This document shows, piece after piece, positions 44,612 through 53,543 of a DNA stretch of 64,000 nt. This DNA comes from Geodermatophilus ruber (lineage in GTDB: Bacteria > Actinomycetota > Actinomycetes > Mycobacteriales > Geodermatophilaceae), in NCBI RefSeq assembly GCF_900114385.1, contig NZ_FOSW01000013.1:62001-126000 (forward strand), given 5' to 3'. The notes under the pieces were generated by a model. The model saw only the letters and a list, made by a program, of their open reading frames with translations, was not told the DNA's origin and did not search any database. The translations under genes and the position numbers were made by a program. Each line of letters begins with the position of its first letter. Position 1 is the stretch's first letter.

Positions 44612-45502
44612 TCAGCGCATCCGCGACGACCGCGGGGATGCGGAGACTGCGCGCTGCGCTGCTCGAGCGAGACGGGACGGTACGGGGTGCCAGGCATCGG
44701 CTTCCCGCGGGTCCCACACGTAGGCAGGGGTCGGCCCAGGGTGGACGAGCAGCGCGTTGAGCCCCGGGAGCCCGAGCTCACCGGCGGACCAGTCGTAGAG
44801 CTGGCCGAGTCGGGGCACGATGATGCCGACGTCGAGCAGGTGGCCGAGGCGGTGCTCGGCGTTGACGTATCTGCCCAGGTCGTCGTCGAGCGGGTAGCGA
44901 TCGGGGAGCACGCGCGACAGGGACAAGAAGATGCCGGTCATGCCCACCCGCGGGTCACCGATCAACCGACCACAGGGTGCCAGCCAGCCGAGCGCGAGCC
45001 GGGGCGCGGCGACCAGAGCATGCGCGTACAGCACGCGCATGAGCACGAGGTTGATGAAGAACCGCTCGACCCGCCCCTCTCTGCGGGCCAGGTCCTCGTT
45101 GCCCAGGTACGCCGACACGATGCTCACGTTGTGCGCGCGATACCAGGTGCGAGCCGTGGGCTCACGGATGAAATCGAGAGTCGCTGCTACGCCGGCGGTG
45201 CGGGGAGCACCGGGGCGACCGAAGGCCAGCTCCCGGGCCTCGCTGGTATCCCTGAGCAGGCACTCGTTCACCGCGCGCCACCACGGACTGCCCGGCGAGG
45301 GACCGGACTCGGGGTTCAGCAGTCCCCGGCGTAGCTGCCATCCGATGAACGCCGCCGCCGCTCGGCGGAAGGGAAGGTAGCCACGGTCCACCGCTGCCGG
45401 AAGCTCGTACAACCGGCACAGAAGCGCCCAGCGCGCCGGAGGGTCGTCGCGGACACGCGACACCTGTTCGTCGGCAAGCGCCCCGGCCGCAGCCTCCGCC
45501 AC
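44612..45502 (-). CDS. hypothetical protein, leaderless
   Basis: A 296-residue protein with no domain that I recognise. It has a charged helical N-half (LCRLYELPAAVDRGYLPFRR, WWRAVNECLLRDTSEA), a hydrophobic middle (FFINLVLMRVLYAHALVAA) and GHLLDVGIIVPRLGQLYDW near the end, so a soluble or peripheral all-alpha protein is likely. Its region looks less GC-rich than neighbours. The GTG at 45502 lies 7 nt after CAGGAT with no ribosome site, the same arrangement as other leaderless genes here. Genuine gene, unknown role. Confidence 0.72.
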   Translation of the reverse strand: MAEAAAGALADEQVSRVRDDPPARWALLCRLYELPAAVDRGYLPFRRAAAAFIGWQLRRGLLNPESGPSPGSPWWRAVNECLLRDTSEARELAFGRPGAPRTAGVAATLDFIREPTARTWYRAHNVSIVSAYLGNEDLARREGRVERFFINLVLMRVLYAHALVAAPRLALGWLAPCGRLIGDPRVGMTGIFLSLSRVLPDRYPLDDDLGRYVNAEHRLGHLLDVGIIVPRLGQLYDWSAGELGLPGLNALLVHPGPTPAYVWDPREADAWHPVPSRLARAAQRAVSASPRSSRMR

Positions 45503-45508
45503 ACGTCG

Positions 45509-45514
45509 ATCCTG
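45509..45514 (-). promoter_or_regulatory. -10 element of a leaderless gene
   Basis: CAGGAT on the minus strand, six bases (cgacgt) before GTG 45502. Weaker than TANNNT but at the standard spacing. Confidence 0.45.
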
Positions 45515-45677
45515 GCAGTGTGCGCGGCTCGACGGGGACACACTGAGTGCGGCGCTGGCCGCTGGTCGCCTGGGCACCACCGAGCAGGCCCGCGGCACGA
45601 CCAGGGAGAACGGTGCCGGCACCGGTGACCCGGAGCGCCGGCCCCGTCCTGCTCGCCGATCGCTCCGGGCGGCAAGG

Positions 45678-45683
45678 GACAAT
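45678..45683 (+). promoter_or_regulatory. -10 element of a leaderless gene
   Basis: GACAAT, six bases (gggcgc) before GTG 45690; no ribosome site between. Confidence 0.55.
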
Positions 45684-45689
45684 GGGCGC

Positions 45690-46526
45690 GTGGCGAAACG
45701 GAAGAACGTGGGACCCGAGGACGCGCGCTCGTGGCTGCTGGTCAACGGCGCACGCACCGAGCTGTTCGACACCGCGCACGGTTCGCGGGCCGACCAGGTC
45801 GTGCTCGACATCGAGGACGCCGTCGACCCGGCGCACAAGGACGAGGCCCGGGCCGGGGTCGTGGACTGGCTGTCGGGCGGGGACCGGAGGGCCTGGGTCC
45901 GGATCAACGACCGCTCGACGTCGTTCTGGGCCGACGACGTCGCCAAGCTGGCCGGCCTGCCCGGGCTGCTGGGTGTGATGCTGGCCAAGACCGAGGCCGC
46001 CGAGCACGTCACGGAGACCTTCGACCGGCTCGGCGGGGCCACCCCGGTGCTGGCGCTCGTCGAGTCGGCGCTCGGCATCGAGGAGTCCGTCCGCATCGCC
46101 CAGGCCCGCGGCGCATTCCGGCTGGCCTTCGGCAGCGGTGACTACCGCCGCGACACCGGCACCAGCGCCGACGACCTGGCCATGGCCTACCCGCGCTCGC
46201 GCCTGGTCGTGGCCAGCCGCATCGGCGGGCTGCCGGGGCCGATCGACGGCCCGACGGTGAGCACCAGCCACCCGGTGCTGCGCGAGCAGACCGCGGTGAC
46301 CGTCTCCCTCGGGCTCACCGGGAAGCTGTGCCTGGACCTGGAGCAGGCGCCGGTGATCAACGAGGTCATCAGCCCCACGCCCTCGGACGTCGCCTGGGCG
46401 CGGGACTTCCTGGCCGACTTCGAGGCCCGCGGGCGGGTCATCCGCGACGGCAGTGACAAGCCCCGCCTCGGTCGGGCCCGCAAGATCGAGCGGTTGGCCG
46501 AGGCGTTCGGCGTCGAGCCCGTCTGA
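45690..46526 (+). CDS. CitE-like HpcH/HpaI aldolase / CoA-ester lyase
   Basis: A 278-residue TIM-barrel enzyme of the citrate lyase beta-subunit family. QVVLDIEDAVDPAHKDEAR carries the metal-binding acidic residues, WVRINDRS the arginine, and LALVESALGIEESVRIA and LAFGSGDYRRDTG the later strands. Such stand-alone CitE-like proteins cleave or thioesterify malyl- or citramalyl-CoA type substrates. No CitD/CitF genes are nearby. GTG 45690 lies 7 nt after GACAAT, so a leaderless mRNA is expected. A large hairpin follows the stop. Confidence 0.87.
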   Translation: MAKRKNVGPEDARSWLLVNGARTELFDTAHGSRADQVVLDIEDAVDPAHKDEARAGVVDWLSGGDRRAWVRINDRSTSFWADDVAKLAGLPGLLGVMLAKTEAAEHVTETFDRLGGATPVLALVESALGIEESVRIAQARGAFRLAFGSGDYRRDTGTSADDLAMAYPRSRLVVASRIGGLPGPIDGPTVSTSHPVLREQTAVTVSLGLTGKLCLDLEQAPVINEVISPTPSDVAWARDFLADFEARGRVIRDGSDKPRLGRARKIERLAEAFGVEPV

Positions 46527-46530
46527 GCCC

Positions 46531-46572
46531 AGCGGTCGCTCGCCGGGGGCAGACGCCCGGCGAGCGACCGCT
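46531..46572. terminator. bidirectional terminator, 17-bp perfect stem
   Basis: AGCGGTCGCTCGCCGGG (46531-46547) pairs perfectly with CCCGGCGAGCGACCGCT (46556-46572) around ggcagacg. It fills the gap between the convergent CitE-like and dipeptidase genes and can serve both. Confidence 0.85.
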
Positions 46573-46587
46573 CGGCGCGGCCCGGCG

Positions 46588-47784
46588 TCAGGCGCGAGCA
46601 GGATCCCCGACGTCCGCCGTCGCCGGCTCCCGCTGGGCGGCCAGGGTCCGGGAGACGGCCTCGGCCACGCGCAGCACCCGCAGCACGTTCCCGCCGATCA
46701 GCGCGATGCACGCGTCCTCGCCCCATCCCCGGGTGAGCAGCTCGGCGATCAGCGCGGGGTAGCAGGCGACGTCCTCCAGCCCGTCGGGCAGGTCGTCGGT
46801 GCCGTCGTAGTCCCCACCGAGGCCGACGTGCTCGGGCCCGGCGACCCTCGCCACGTGCTCGACGTGGTCGGCCACCTCGCCGAGGGTCGCCCGCGGGCGG
46901 GGATGGTCGGTGAGGAACTCGGCCTCGACCGCCGCCCGCGCGGCCGGGTCCCTCCGGTCCAGACCGCGGCGGGCGAGCTCGGCCTCGAGCCCGAGGGTCC
47001 AGGCGCGGCGGCGGGGCGAGACGAAGTCCGGGACGAACGTCACCATGCACACGCCGCCGTTGGCGGCCGTCCGGCGGAGCAGGTCGTCCGGGACGTTGCG
47101 CGGGTGGTCGCACACCGCGCGGGCGCCCGAGTGGGAGAACAGGACCGGCGCCTCGGCGATCCCCAGCACGTCCCGCGCGGTCGCGGCGGCCACGTGGGAC
47201 AGGTCGACCAGCATCCCGAGCCGGTGCATCTCGCGCACCACCTCCCGCCCGAACGCGCCCAGCCCGCCGAGGACGGGGTCGTCGGTCGCCGAGTCGGCCC
47301 AGGGCACGTTGAGGTTGTGGGTGAGCGTCAGATAGCGGACGCCGAGCCGGTGGAGCATCCGCAGCACACCGAGGGAGTTCGCGATCGAGTGGCCGCCCTC
47401 GGCGCCGATCAGTGAGGCGATCCGGCCGCGCGCGAACGCGGCCTCCACGTCGTCGGCCGTCAGTGCCGGCGCCAGGTCGTCCGGGTAGCGGGCGATCATC
47501 CGCTGGACGAGGTCGATCTGCTCCAGGGTCGTGGTCACCGCCGCGTCGCCCTGCAGCGTGCCGGGCACGTAGACCGACCAGAACTGGCCGCCGACCCCAC
47601 CACGACGCAGCCTCGGCAGGTCGGTGCGCGTGCCGGCCACCGGCCCCGAGAGGTCCACCCGGCGCAGGTCCCCGCCGAAGCCCTTGCGCAGGGTCCACGG
47701 CAGGTCGTTGTGACCGTCGATCAGCGGGTGCCGGCGCAGCAGGTCGTGCGCCGTGGTGAGGGCGGCGGCGCGACCACTGCTCAT
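46588..47784 (-). CDS. membrane-dipeptidase family (M19) dipeptidase
   Basis: A 398-residue zinc amidohydrolase-fold peptidase. DGHNDLPW gives the HxD pair, LIGAEGGHSIAN the bridging Glu and nearby His, VDLSHV and FSHSGARAVCDHPRN the later metal histidines, and LGGDYDG the catalytic Asp. It cleaves dipeptides, often with D-residues at the C-terminal position. No signal peptide, so cytoplasmic. ATG 47784 is preferred. It lies 18 bp after the GAF-LytTR regulator gene on the same strand and could be co-transcribed with it. Confidence 0.9.
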   Translation of the reverse strand: MSSGRAAALTTAHDLLRRHPLIDGHNDLPWTLRKGFGGDLRRVDLSGPVAGTRTDLPRLRRGGVGGQFWSVYVPGTLQGDAAVTTTLEQIDLVQRMIARYPDDLAPALTADDVEAAFARGRIASLIGAEGGHSIANSLGVLRMLHRLGVRYLTLTHNLNVPWADSATDDPVLGGLGAFGREVVREMHRLGMLVDLSHVAAATARDVLGIAEAPVLFSHSGARAVCDHPRNVPDDLLRRTAANGGVCMVTFVPDFVSPRRRAWTLGLEAELARRGLDRRDPAARAAVEAEFLTDHPRPRATLGEVADHVEHVARVAGPEHVGLGGDYDGTDDLPDGLEDVACYPALIAELLTRGWGEDACIALIGGNVLRVLRVAEAVSRTLAAQREPATADVGDPARA

Positions 47785-47801
47785 GTCGACCTTCCCGAGG
47801 G

Positions 47802-49238
47802 TTACAGGCCGAGGGCCTGGCGGACGCCGGCCACGTGCCGGCGGGAGACCGGGACGGTCTCGTGGATCCGGGTGTCGGTGGCCAGGAACAGCGCCCCCTT
47901 GAATCCCTGCTCGATCTCCCGCACCCGCCCGAGGTTGACGAGGAAGCGGCGGTGCACGCGGAGGAACCCACGGCCGGTGAGCTCCTCCTGGAGACGGTCG
48001 AGGCCCCGGACGGCGGCCAGCAGCCGGCCCTGGTCGCTCACCAGCCAGACGTTGTCGTGGTCGGTCTCGGCGTACCGGATCTCGCGGGGGTCGAGGAGGA
48101 CCCACCGGTCCTCCCGGAGGGCGATGACCCGGTCCGGGAACGGGGGCGGGCCGGGTGAGCCGCGGTCCGGGTCGTCGAGGAGCGCCGGGGAGCCGACGTC
48201 GTCGGTCGACCCGAAGGCCAGCAGCGCACCGATCACCTGCGACCCGTCGAACACGGGCCGGACGGCGACCGGGAGAGGCTGATCGAGGAAGGGGACGTAG
48301 AGCAGCGTCGACCCGCTCCACCCGGGGTCCTTCCGGGCGCGGGCCGTCGCCCGACGGGTCAGCTGCAGCAGGGCGGGGACCTGCGGCATCCACCGGTCCG
48401 AGGGTGCGTAGGCGGCGGCGTCCGCCGGCGTGCCGAGCAGGACGGCGGCCTCGGTGTTCGCCAGCACGACCTTGCCGGCCGTGTCCACCGCGGCCAGCGG
48501 CGTCCCCGGTGCCTCACGGGCATCGGCGAGGGCGCCCGCGAGCAGCGTGCCGGTGTGTCGCGCCCGTTGCCGCAACTTGGCCTCGGTGGTCGCGGCGGCC
48601 GCGCGCAGCCACGGCAGGACGGCGTCGGGCAGCGGCGTCTTCCAGCACGAGATGGTGAGGGCCGCCAGCGGGTCGCGGGTGACGACGTCGCGCACCGCGA
48701 CCCCGGCGCACGACCAGGAGTGGAACCCCCGGCACCAGTGCTCGGGCCCCCGCACCAGGACGGGGCGCCGGCTCTCGAGGGCGGTGCCCATGCCGTTGGT
48801 GCCGCTGGCCCGCTCCGACCAGGCCGACCAGGCCGCGAGATTGCTGTCCGCCGCCAGGGAGCGCAGGCGCCGGCTGCCCCAGGACGCCAGGACCCGCCCG
48901 TCGCGGTCGGTCACGGTGACCAGGCCGTCGAGCCCGTCGACCTCCCGGGCCGCGCAGGCGGCCAGGCCGCCGAGCTCGGCGAACACCACGTCGTGCTCGC
49001 TCGAGTGCGCTGTCCCCTCCGCGGCCGCGGGCGCCCGTTCCAGCTGCGGGTCGACGTCGTACTCCTCGCGGCACCGGTACCACGACACGAGGATCTCGGG
49101 CCGGACGCCGTGGACGCTGTCCGCGCCGGCGGCGAACCGTTCGCGTGCAGCGGCGACCCGACCGTGATGCTCGTCGGAGAGCGCGGCCCCGTTCGTCGCG
49201 GGAACCCCGCCGGTCGTCGGCTGTTTCGCGCCGTTCAT
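47802..49238 (-). CDS. GAF - LytTR transcriptional regulator
   Basis: A 478-residue regulator. Residues about 25-210 are the AcoR/sigma-54-activator-type GAF sensor (SWYRCREEYDVDP, SNLAAWSAWSERASGTNGMGTAL, HWCRGFHSWSCAGVAV); a PAS-like segment follows (AAVDTAGKVVLANTEAAVLLG), and residues about 375-475 are a LytTR DNA-binding domain (RYAETDHDNVWLVS, FLRVHRRFLVNLGRVREIEQ). In AcoR-type proteins the GAF senses alcohols or diols, but here no AAA domain is present. It is divergent from the PQQ alcohol dehydrogenase operon and probably controls it. A good -35/-10 pair lies upstream. Confidence 0.85.
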   Translation of the reverse strand: MNGAKQPTTGGVPATNGAALSDEHHGRVAAARERFAAGADSVHGVRPEILVSWYRCREEYDVDPQLERAPAAAEGTAHSSEHDVVFAELGGLAACAAREVDGLDGLVTVTDRDGRVLASWGSRRLRSLAADSNLAAWSAWSERASGTNGMGTALESRRPVLVRGPEHWCRGFHSWSCAGVAVRDVVTRDPLAALTISCWKTPLPDAVLPWLRAAAATTEAKLRQRARHTGTLLAGALADAREAPGTPLAAVDTAGKVVLANTEAAVLLGTPADAAAYAPSDRWMPQVPALLQLTRRATARARKDPGWSGSTLLYVPFLDQPLPVAVRPVFDGSQVIGALLAFGSTDDVGSPALLDDPDRGSPGPPPFPDRVIALREDRWVLLDPREIRYAETDHDNVWLVSDQGRLLAAVRGLDRLQEELTGRGFLRVHRRFLVNLGRVREIEQGFKGALFLATDTRIHETVPVSRRHVAGVRQALGL

Positions 49239-49301
49239 CCAGTTCCCCTTGGGCTCGGGGGAGGAACGTCCCAGTATCGGTTCGTCGGTCGCCTGCCAGC
49301 G

Positions 49302-49330
49302 AGGCTAGCCACCGCCGGACGGTGTTCCAA
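49302..49330 (-). promoter_or_regulatory. promoter of the GAF-LytTR regulator gene
   Basis: On the minus strand TTGGAA (49330-49325), 17-bp spacer and TAGCCT (49307-49302), giving a 5' leader of roughly 55-60 bases before ATG 49238. Confidence 0.6.
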
Positions 49331-49514
49331 CGACGTCCGGCGCGGTGGCAGAGCGAGCAGGCAAGAGCAGCCGCCAGGGAGGAGGCGCCACCGCCACCAC
49401 GACCCGGCCGGGCGAATGACGCCCGCTCGGCTCCCGCCCGGACGCGACCGTCGCGGGCCACGGAGGGAACGCGTCAGCCGCTGCGACACGAGACCCCACG
49501 AGGAGGCGAGGTCC

Positions 49515-49979
49515 TTGACGACCCTCACGCCGGACCGGTCGGAGATGATCCGCAGGTTCGGGTTGGACAAGCAGAACGATGCGACGCTGGGCCGAATGCT
49601 GGCCACCGGGAACATCGCGCAGGCGGACGAGGGGCCGGACGGACGCATGAGCGCCGTGGTCCGGATCGTCCCCGACCAGCTGGTCTGGGATCCCTCGATC
49701 CTCGTGCTGCCGCACGGCGGCGAACTGGACATCGAATTCGTCAACGACGACCAGAACACCCACTGCGCGCTCGTGCCGAGCAACGGTGACAGCCAGTGGA
49801 TCTGGCTGCCGAACTACACGCGGGGAACCGTCCACGTGACCCTCGGTGGCCCGGGCTACTACTGGTTCAGCTCCAACGTCGGCAACGACGAGGGCCGCGG
49901 CCTGATCGGCGCGATCGTCGTCATGGGTGACGTCCCGGCGTCGGCCCGCCTCGACCGCCCGCCGCAGCCACGACCGTAG
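49515..49979 (+). CDS. cupredoxin-like PQQ-associated protein without copper ligands
   Basis: A 154-residue protein resembling the MSMEG_3727-type PQQ-associated family. Residues about 45-140 look like a cupredoxin beta sandwich (ILVLPHGGELDIEFVNDDQ, GPGYYWFSSNVGNDEGRGLIG). Aligning the last part with blue-copper proteins, the Cys, His and Met ligands are replaced by Ser, Asp and Leu, so copper binding is unlikely. No signal peptide is visible. Start TTG 49515 follows aggaggcgag. First gene of the PQQ operon, 12 bp before the dehydrogenase gene, so it probably binds or assists that enzyme. Confidence 0.75.
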   Translation: MTTLTPDRSEMIRRFGLDKQNDATLGRMLATGNIAQADEGPDGRMSAVVRIVPDQLVWDPSILVLPHGGELDIEFVNDDQNTHCALVPSNGDSQWIWLPNYTRGTVHVTLGGPGYYWFSSNVGNDEGRGLIGAIVVMGDVPASARLDRPPQPRP

Positions 49980-49991
49980 GAAGGAGCAGCG

Positions 49992-51704
49992 ATGACCACC
50001 ATCGAGTACCGACCGGCCCCGCCGCCGGTCAACTTCGGCTCCCTGACGACCGCGACGGGGACCGCCCCGCCGGTGGCCGCGGACGTCACGTACGAACGCA
50101 TCCTCGACGCCCGCTCGGAACCGCAGAACTGGCTCACCTACTACGGCGCCTACGACGGGCAGCGGTACAGCCCGCTGGACCAGGTCGACACGGAGAACGT
50201 CACGCAGCTGAAGCTGGCGTGGGTGTTCAGCTTCGCCCCGCAGGGCCTGCACGCCGGCCAGTCGACCTACGCCTTCGAGAACTGCCCGATCGTCGTCGAC
50301 GGCGTCATGTACGCCTCGGGGTGGGACGGGTGGGTCTGGGCCCTCGACGCCAGGACGGGCCAGCTGCTGTGGCAGTACAAGCACGCGATCCCGTTCGACA
50401 CCTCGCTGTGCTGCGGCAACGTCAACCGCGGCGTCGCGGTGGCGAACGGGAAGGTCTTCGTCTGCACCCTGAACGCCCACGTGCTGGCGCTCGACGCGAC
50501 CACGGGCGCGTGCATCTGGGACGTGACCAGCGGTGACGTCCGCGCCGGCGAGAGCCTCACGATCGCCCCGCTCGTCGTGAAGGACCGGGTGGTCGTCGGC
50601 AGCTCCGGCGGGGAGTTCGGGGTCCGCGGCCACCTCGACGCCTACGACATGGAGACCGGGGAGCGGGTGTGGCGCTGCTACACGATCCCGAAGCCCGGCG
50701 AGCCCGGGTCGGAGACCTGGCCCGCCGATGGTGACGCCTGGGCACGGGGTGGTGGCAACTGCTGGATCACGGGCACCTTCGACCCGGACACCAACCTCCT
50801 GTACTGGGGGACCGGTAACCCGGCGCCCGACTTCGACGGGGAGGTCCGGCCGGGCGACAACCTGCACACCGACAGCGTGATCGCGGTGGACGCCGACACC
50901 GGTGAGATCCGCTGGCACTACCAGTGCACCCCGCACGACCTGTGGGACTACGACAGCAACATGGAGTGCATCCTGTTCGAGCAGGACGGGCGCAAGCTGC
51001 TGGCCCACTTCGACAAGAACGGGTACTGCTTCGTCCTGGACCGCACCAACGGTGAGCGGGTGAACATCTTCCCGTTCGTCGACCGGATCACCTGGGGCGA
51101 GATCACCCCGGACGGCCAGGTGACGCCGCGGATCTACCCCGACAAGGAGGGGGAGGAGGTCCACTTCTACCCCGGGCCGGCCGGGGCCAAGGAGTGGACG
51201 CACGCCTCGTACAGCCCGAAGACGGGCCTGTTCTACGTCCCGGTGCAGGACATCGGTGCGACGGTCGCCCGCCGCCGGCGGGAGTTCAAGGAGAGCATCC
51301 CGTACTGGGGTGCGGCGGTCGTCGTGGACGCCGAGGACATGGCGGGATCGGTGTCGGCGTTCGACGCCACCGGCCAGGAGGTGTGGCGCTGGCGCAACGA
51401 CCTGCCGATGTGCGCGTCGACGCTGGCAACAGGCGGTGACCTGGTGTTCGCCGGCACGCCGTCCGGGCAGTTCGTCGCGCTGGACGCGCGGACCGGTGAG
51501 CTGCTGTGGCAGTTCAACTGCGGCAGTGGTCACCACAGCAGCCCGAGCACCTACAGCGTCGACGGCAAGCAGTACATCGCCGTGCCGGTCGGCTGGGGGG
51601 CCTGGGTCGAGGGGTTCCTGCCCGGGATGATGGGCGGCCCCCACGGGCAGGCGATGATGGTCTTCTCCCTGCCCGACGGCATCGACTCGTCCGGGGGGAG
51701 GTGA
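49992..51704 (+). CDS. PQQ-dependent alcohol dehydrogenase, lanthanide-type
   Basis: A 570-residue quinoprotein with the eight-bladed propeller pattern of W-motifs (ALDARTGQLLWQY, ALDATTGACIWDV, VDADTGEIRWHYQ). The vicinal disulphide C140-C141 (LCCGN), Glu208 and Asn276 match the PQQ pocket. The active-site segment is D316-LW-D319-Y-D321: a second Asp two residues after the catalytic one marks XoxF/ExaF enzymes that use a lanthanide. The N-terminus MTTIEYRPAPPPVNFG has no signal peptide, which is odd because relatives work outside the cytoplasm. A good ribosome site precedes ATG. It oxidises methanol, ethanol or other alcohols. Confidence 0.9.
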   Translation: MTTIEYRPAPPPVNFGSLTTATGTAPPVAADVTYERILDARSEPQNWLTYYGAYDGQRYSPLDQVDTENVTQLKLAWVFSFAPQGLHAGQSTYAFENCPIVVDGVMYASGWDGWVWALDARTGQLLWQYKHAIPFDTSLCCGNVNRGVAVANGKVFVCTLNAHVLALDATTGACIWDVTSGDVRAGESLTIAPLVVKDRVVVGSSGGEFGVRGHLDAYDMETGERVWRCYTIPKPGEPGSETWPADGDAWARGGGNCWITGTFDPDTNLLYWGTGNPAPDFDGEVRPGDNLHTDSVIAVDADTGEIRWHYQCTPHDLWDYDSNMECILFEQDGRKLLAHFDKNGYCFVLDRTNGERVNIFPFVDRITWGEITPDGQVTPRIYPDKEGEEVHFYPGPAGAKEWTHASYSPKTGLFYVPVQDIGATVARRRREFKESIPYWGAAVVVDAEDMAGSVSAFDATGQEVWRWRNDLPMCASTLATGGDLVFAGTPSGQFVALDARTGELLWQFNCGSGHHSSPSTYSVDGKQYIAVPVGWGAWVEGFLPGMMGGPHGQAMMVFSLPDGIDSSGGR

Positions 51705-51709
51705 CAGCC

Positions 51710-51832
51710 GTGGACCGCGATGACCGCGTCTCCCTGCCCGTCGAGCAGGAGTGGGAGCCCCCCACGTTCGAGGAGATCCGGGTCTCCGCCGAGGTGACCG
51801 CCTACATGGGCGTCGTGGAGGACTGGGACTAG
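51710..51832 (+). CDS. pqqA: PQQ precursor peptide PqqA
   Basis: A 40-residue peptide (43 if the GTG at 51701 is used) ending [19 protein letters not shown]. The E-V-T-A-Y sequence is the PqqA core: PqqE joins the Glu side chain to the Tyr three residues later, and those two residues become PQQ. GTG 51710 is preferred because ggggggag lies at proper distance; GTG 51701 overlaps the dehydrogenase stop. The leader is longer than in most proteobacterial PqqA. It is followed by a hairpin before pqqB. Confidence 0.88.
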   Translation: MDRDDRVSLPVEQEWEPPTFEEIRVSAEVTAYMGVVEDWD

Positions 51833-51844
51833 CCGGCAGCAGCC

Positions 51845-51883
51845 GGGTGGGGCGCCGGGCGGCACGGTCCGGCGCCCCCACCC
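51845..51883 (+). terminator. attenuator hairpin between pqqA and pqqB
   Basis: GGGTGGGGCGCCGG (51845-51858) pairs with CCGGCGCCCCCACCC (51869-51883) with one bulged base and a ten-base loop. Its place suggests partial termination or message protection, giving more PqqA than the enzymes. Confidence 0.65.
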
Positions 51884-51951
51884 GCGGTCCGGCACGGGAG
51901 CGCCGGGCACCTCACGGGGGACGGCCGTGCGACGAAGGGACGCCGATCGGC

Positions 51952-52845
51952 ATGTGGGTGCGGGTCCTGGGGTCGGCCGCGGGCGGCGGGTTCCCGCAGT
52001 GGAACTGCGCCTGCCCGCCGTGCCGCGCGGTGCGGGACGGCTCCCGGCCGGCCCGGCCGCGCACCCAGTCGTCGATCGCGGTCAGCCCCGACCGGCGGCG
52101 CTGGTTCCTGCTCAACGCCTCACCCGACGTGCACGTCCAGATCGAGTCCTTCCCCGCGCTGCACCCCGCCGACGGGAGCCGGGGGGTCCCGCTGGAGACG
52201 GTGCTGCTCACCGACGCCGAGCTGGACTCCACGCTGGGTCTGCTGCTGCTGCGCGAGGGAGGGGGCCTGGTCGTCCACGCCACCGAGGCGACCCGCGAGG
52301 TCCTCTACGACGGGACCGGGTTGCTGCGCACGCTGGAGGCCTACTGCCCGGTCACGTGGCGGCCGGTCCTCCCCGGAGCCGACGTCCCGCTGGCCGACGG
52401 GCTCACCTACCGGGCCTTCGACGTGCCCACCACGAAGCGGGCGCGGTTCGGCGCGGGGGAGGCGAAGGGCCGGGTGGTCGGCTTCCGCCTGACCGACGAG
52501 CGCAGCGGCCGGGCACTCGTCCATCTCCCGGCCGTGCAGGACCTGACGGCGGTGCGCGACCAGCTCGAGGACTGCTCGTGCCTGCTCGTCGACGGGACCT
52601 GCTGGTCCGACGACGAGCTGATCCGGCTCGGCCTGGCCGGGAGGACGGCGCGCGAGATGGGGCACCTGCCGATCCACGGTCCCGGCGGCAGCCTCGAGCA
52701 GCTGGCCGCCCTGCGCATCGACCGGATGGTCTACATCCACATGAACAACACCAACCCGATCCTGCTCGAGAACTCGCCCGAGCGGCGGGCCGTCGAGCAG
52801 CACGGCCTGGAGGTCGCTGTGGACGGAATGGAGATCGAGGTGTGA
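51952..52845 (+). CDS. pqqB: PqqB, metallo-beta-lactamase-fold hydroxylase of PQQ synthesis
   Basis: A 297-residue PqqB. The start [25 protein letters not shown] is the family signature, with the metal-binding cysteines; [24 protein letters not shown] and [12 protein letters not shown] follow, and YIHMNNTNP is near the end. PqqB oxidises the tyrosine part of the cross-linked dipeptide. ATG 51952 starts the conserved N-terminus. It overlaps pqqC by GTGA. Confidence 0.93.
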   Translation: MWVRVLGSAAGGGFPQWNCACPPCRAVRDGSRPARPRTQSSIAVSPDRRRWFLLNASPDVHVQIESFPALHPADGSRGVPLETVLLTDAELDSTLGLLLLREGGGLVVHATEATREVLYDGTGLLRTLEAYCPVTWRPVLPGADVPLADGLTYRAFDVPTTKRARFGAGEAKGRVVGFRLTDERSGRALVHLPAVQDLTAVRDQLEDCSCLLVDGTCWSDDELIRLGLAGRTAREMGHLPIHGPGGSLEQLAALRIDRMVYIHMNNTNPILLENSPERRAVEQHGLEVAVDGMEIEV

Positions 52846-53543
52846 CGGCCACGCTGGCGGCAACGGAGACCGCGGACTTCGTGGCGGCGCTGCGCGCGCA
52901 GGCGCTGCGCTACCACGACCGCCATCCCTTCTCCCGGAGGATGAACGAGGGAGCCCTGAGCCGCGGGGAGATCCGGAGCTGGGTGGCCAACCGCTTCTAC
53001 TACCAGGCGAACATCCCCCGCAAGGACGCCGCGATCCTCGCCAACTGTCCCGACCGCGAGGTGCGCCGTCGCTGGATCCGGCGCATCCACGACCACGACG
53101 GCACGGCCGAGGGCGAGGGCGGCATCGAGGCATGGCTGCGGCTGGGCGAGGCGGTGGGGTTGAGCCGGGAGGAGGTGGAGGACGAGCGGCACGTCGTCCC
53201 CGGGGTGCGGTTCGCCGTCGACGCCTACGTCACCTTCGCCCGTACCCGGCCGTGGGTCGAGGCGGTGGCCTCCTCGCTGACCGAGCTGTTCGCGCCCGAC
53301 CTGATGGCCGAGCGCCTCGCGGCGTTCGAGCGCCACTACCCCTGGATCGATCCCGAGGGGCTGGCCTACTTCCGGGCCCGCCTGAGGCAGGCGCCCCGCG
53401 ACTCCGAGCACGCCCTGGAGGTGGTGACGGCGCGGTGCCGGACCCCCGACCAGCGCGCCGCCGCCGTGGCGGCACTGTCCTTCAAGTGCGACGTCCTGTG
53501 GAGCATGCTCGATGCCATCGACTCCTCACGTGCAGACCGGTGA
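52842..53543 (+). CDS. pqqC: PqqC, final oxidase of PQQ synthesis
   Basis: A 233-residue all-helical oxidase. [20 protein letters not shown] and [19 protein letters not shown] are diagnostic, then [18 protein letters not shown] and [19 protein letters not shown]. It closes the ring and removes eight electrons using oxygen, needing no metal. GTG 52842 overlaps the pqqB stop. Its 3' end overlaps pqqD by 32 bp. Confidence 0.94.
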   Translation: MTATLAATETADFVAALRAQALRYHDRHPFSRRMNEGALSRGEIRSWVANRFYYQANIPRKDAAILANCPDREVRRRWIRRIHDHDGTAEGEGGIEAWLRLGEAVGLSREEVEDERHVVPGVRFAVDAYVTFARTRPWVEAVASSLTELFAPDLMAERLAAFERHYPWIDPEGLAYFRARLRQAPRDSEHALEVVTARCRTPDQRAAAVAALSFKCDVLWSMLDAIDSSRADR

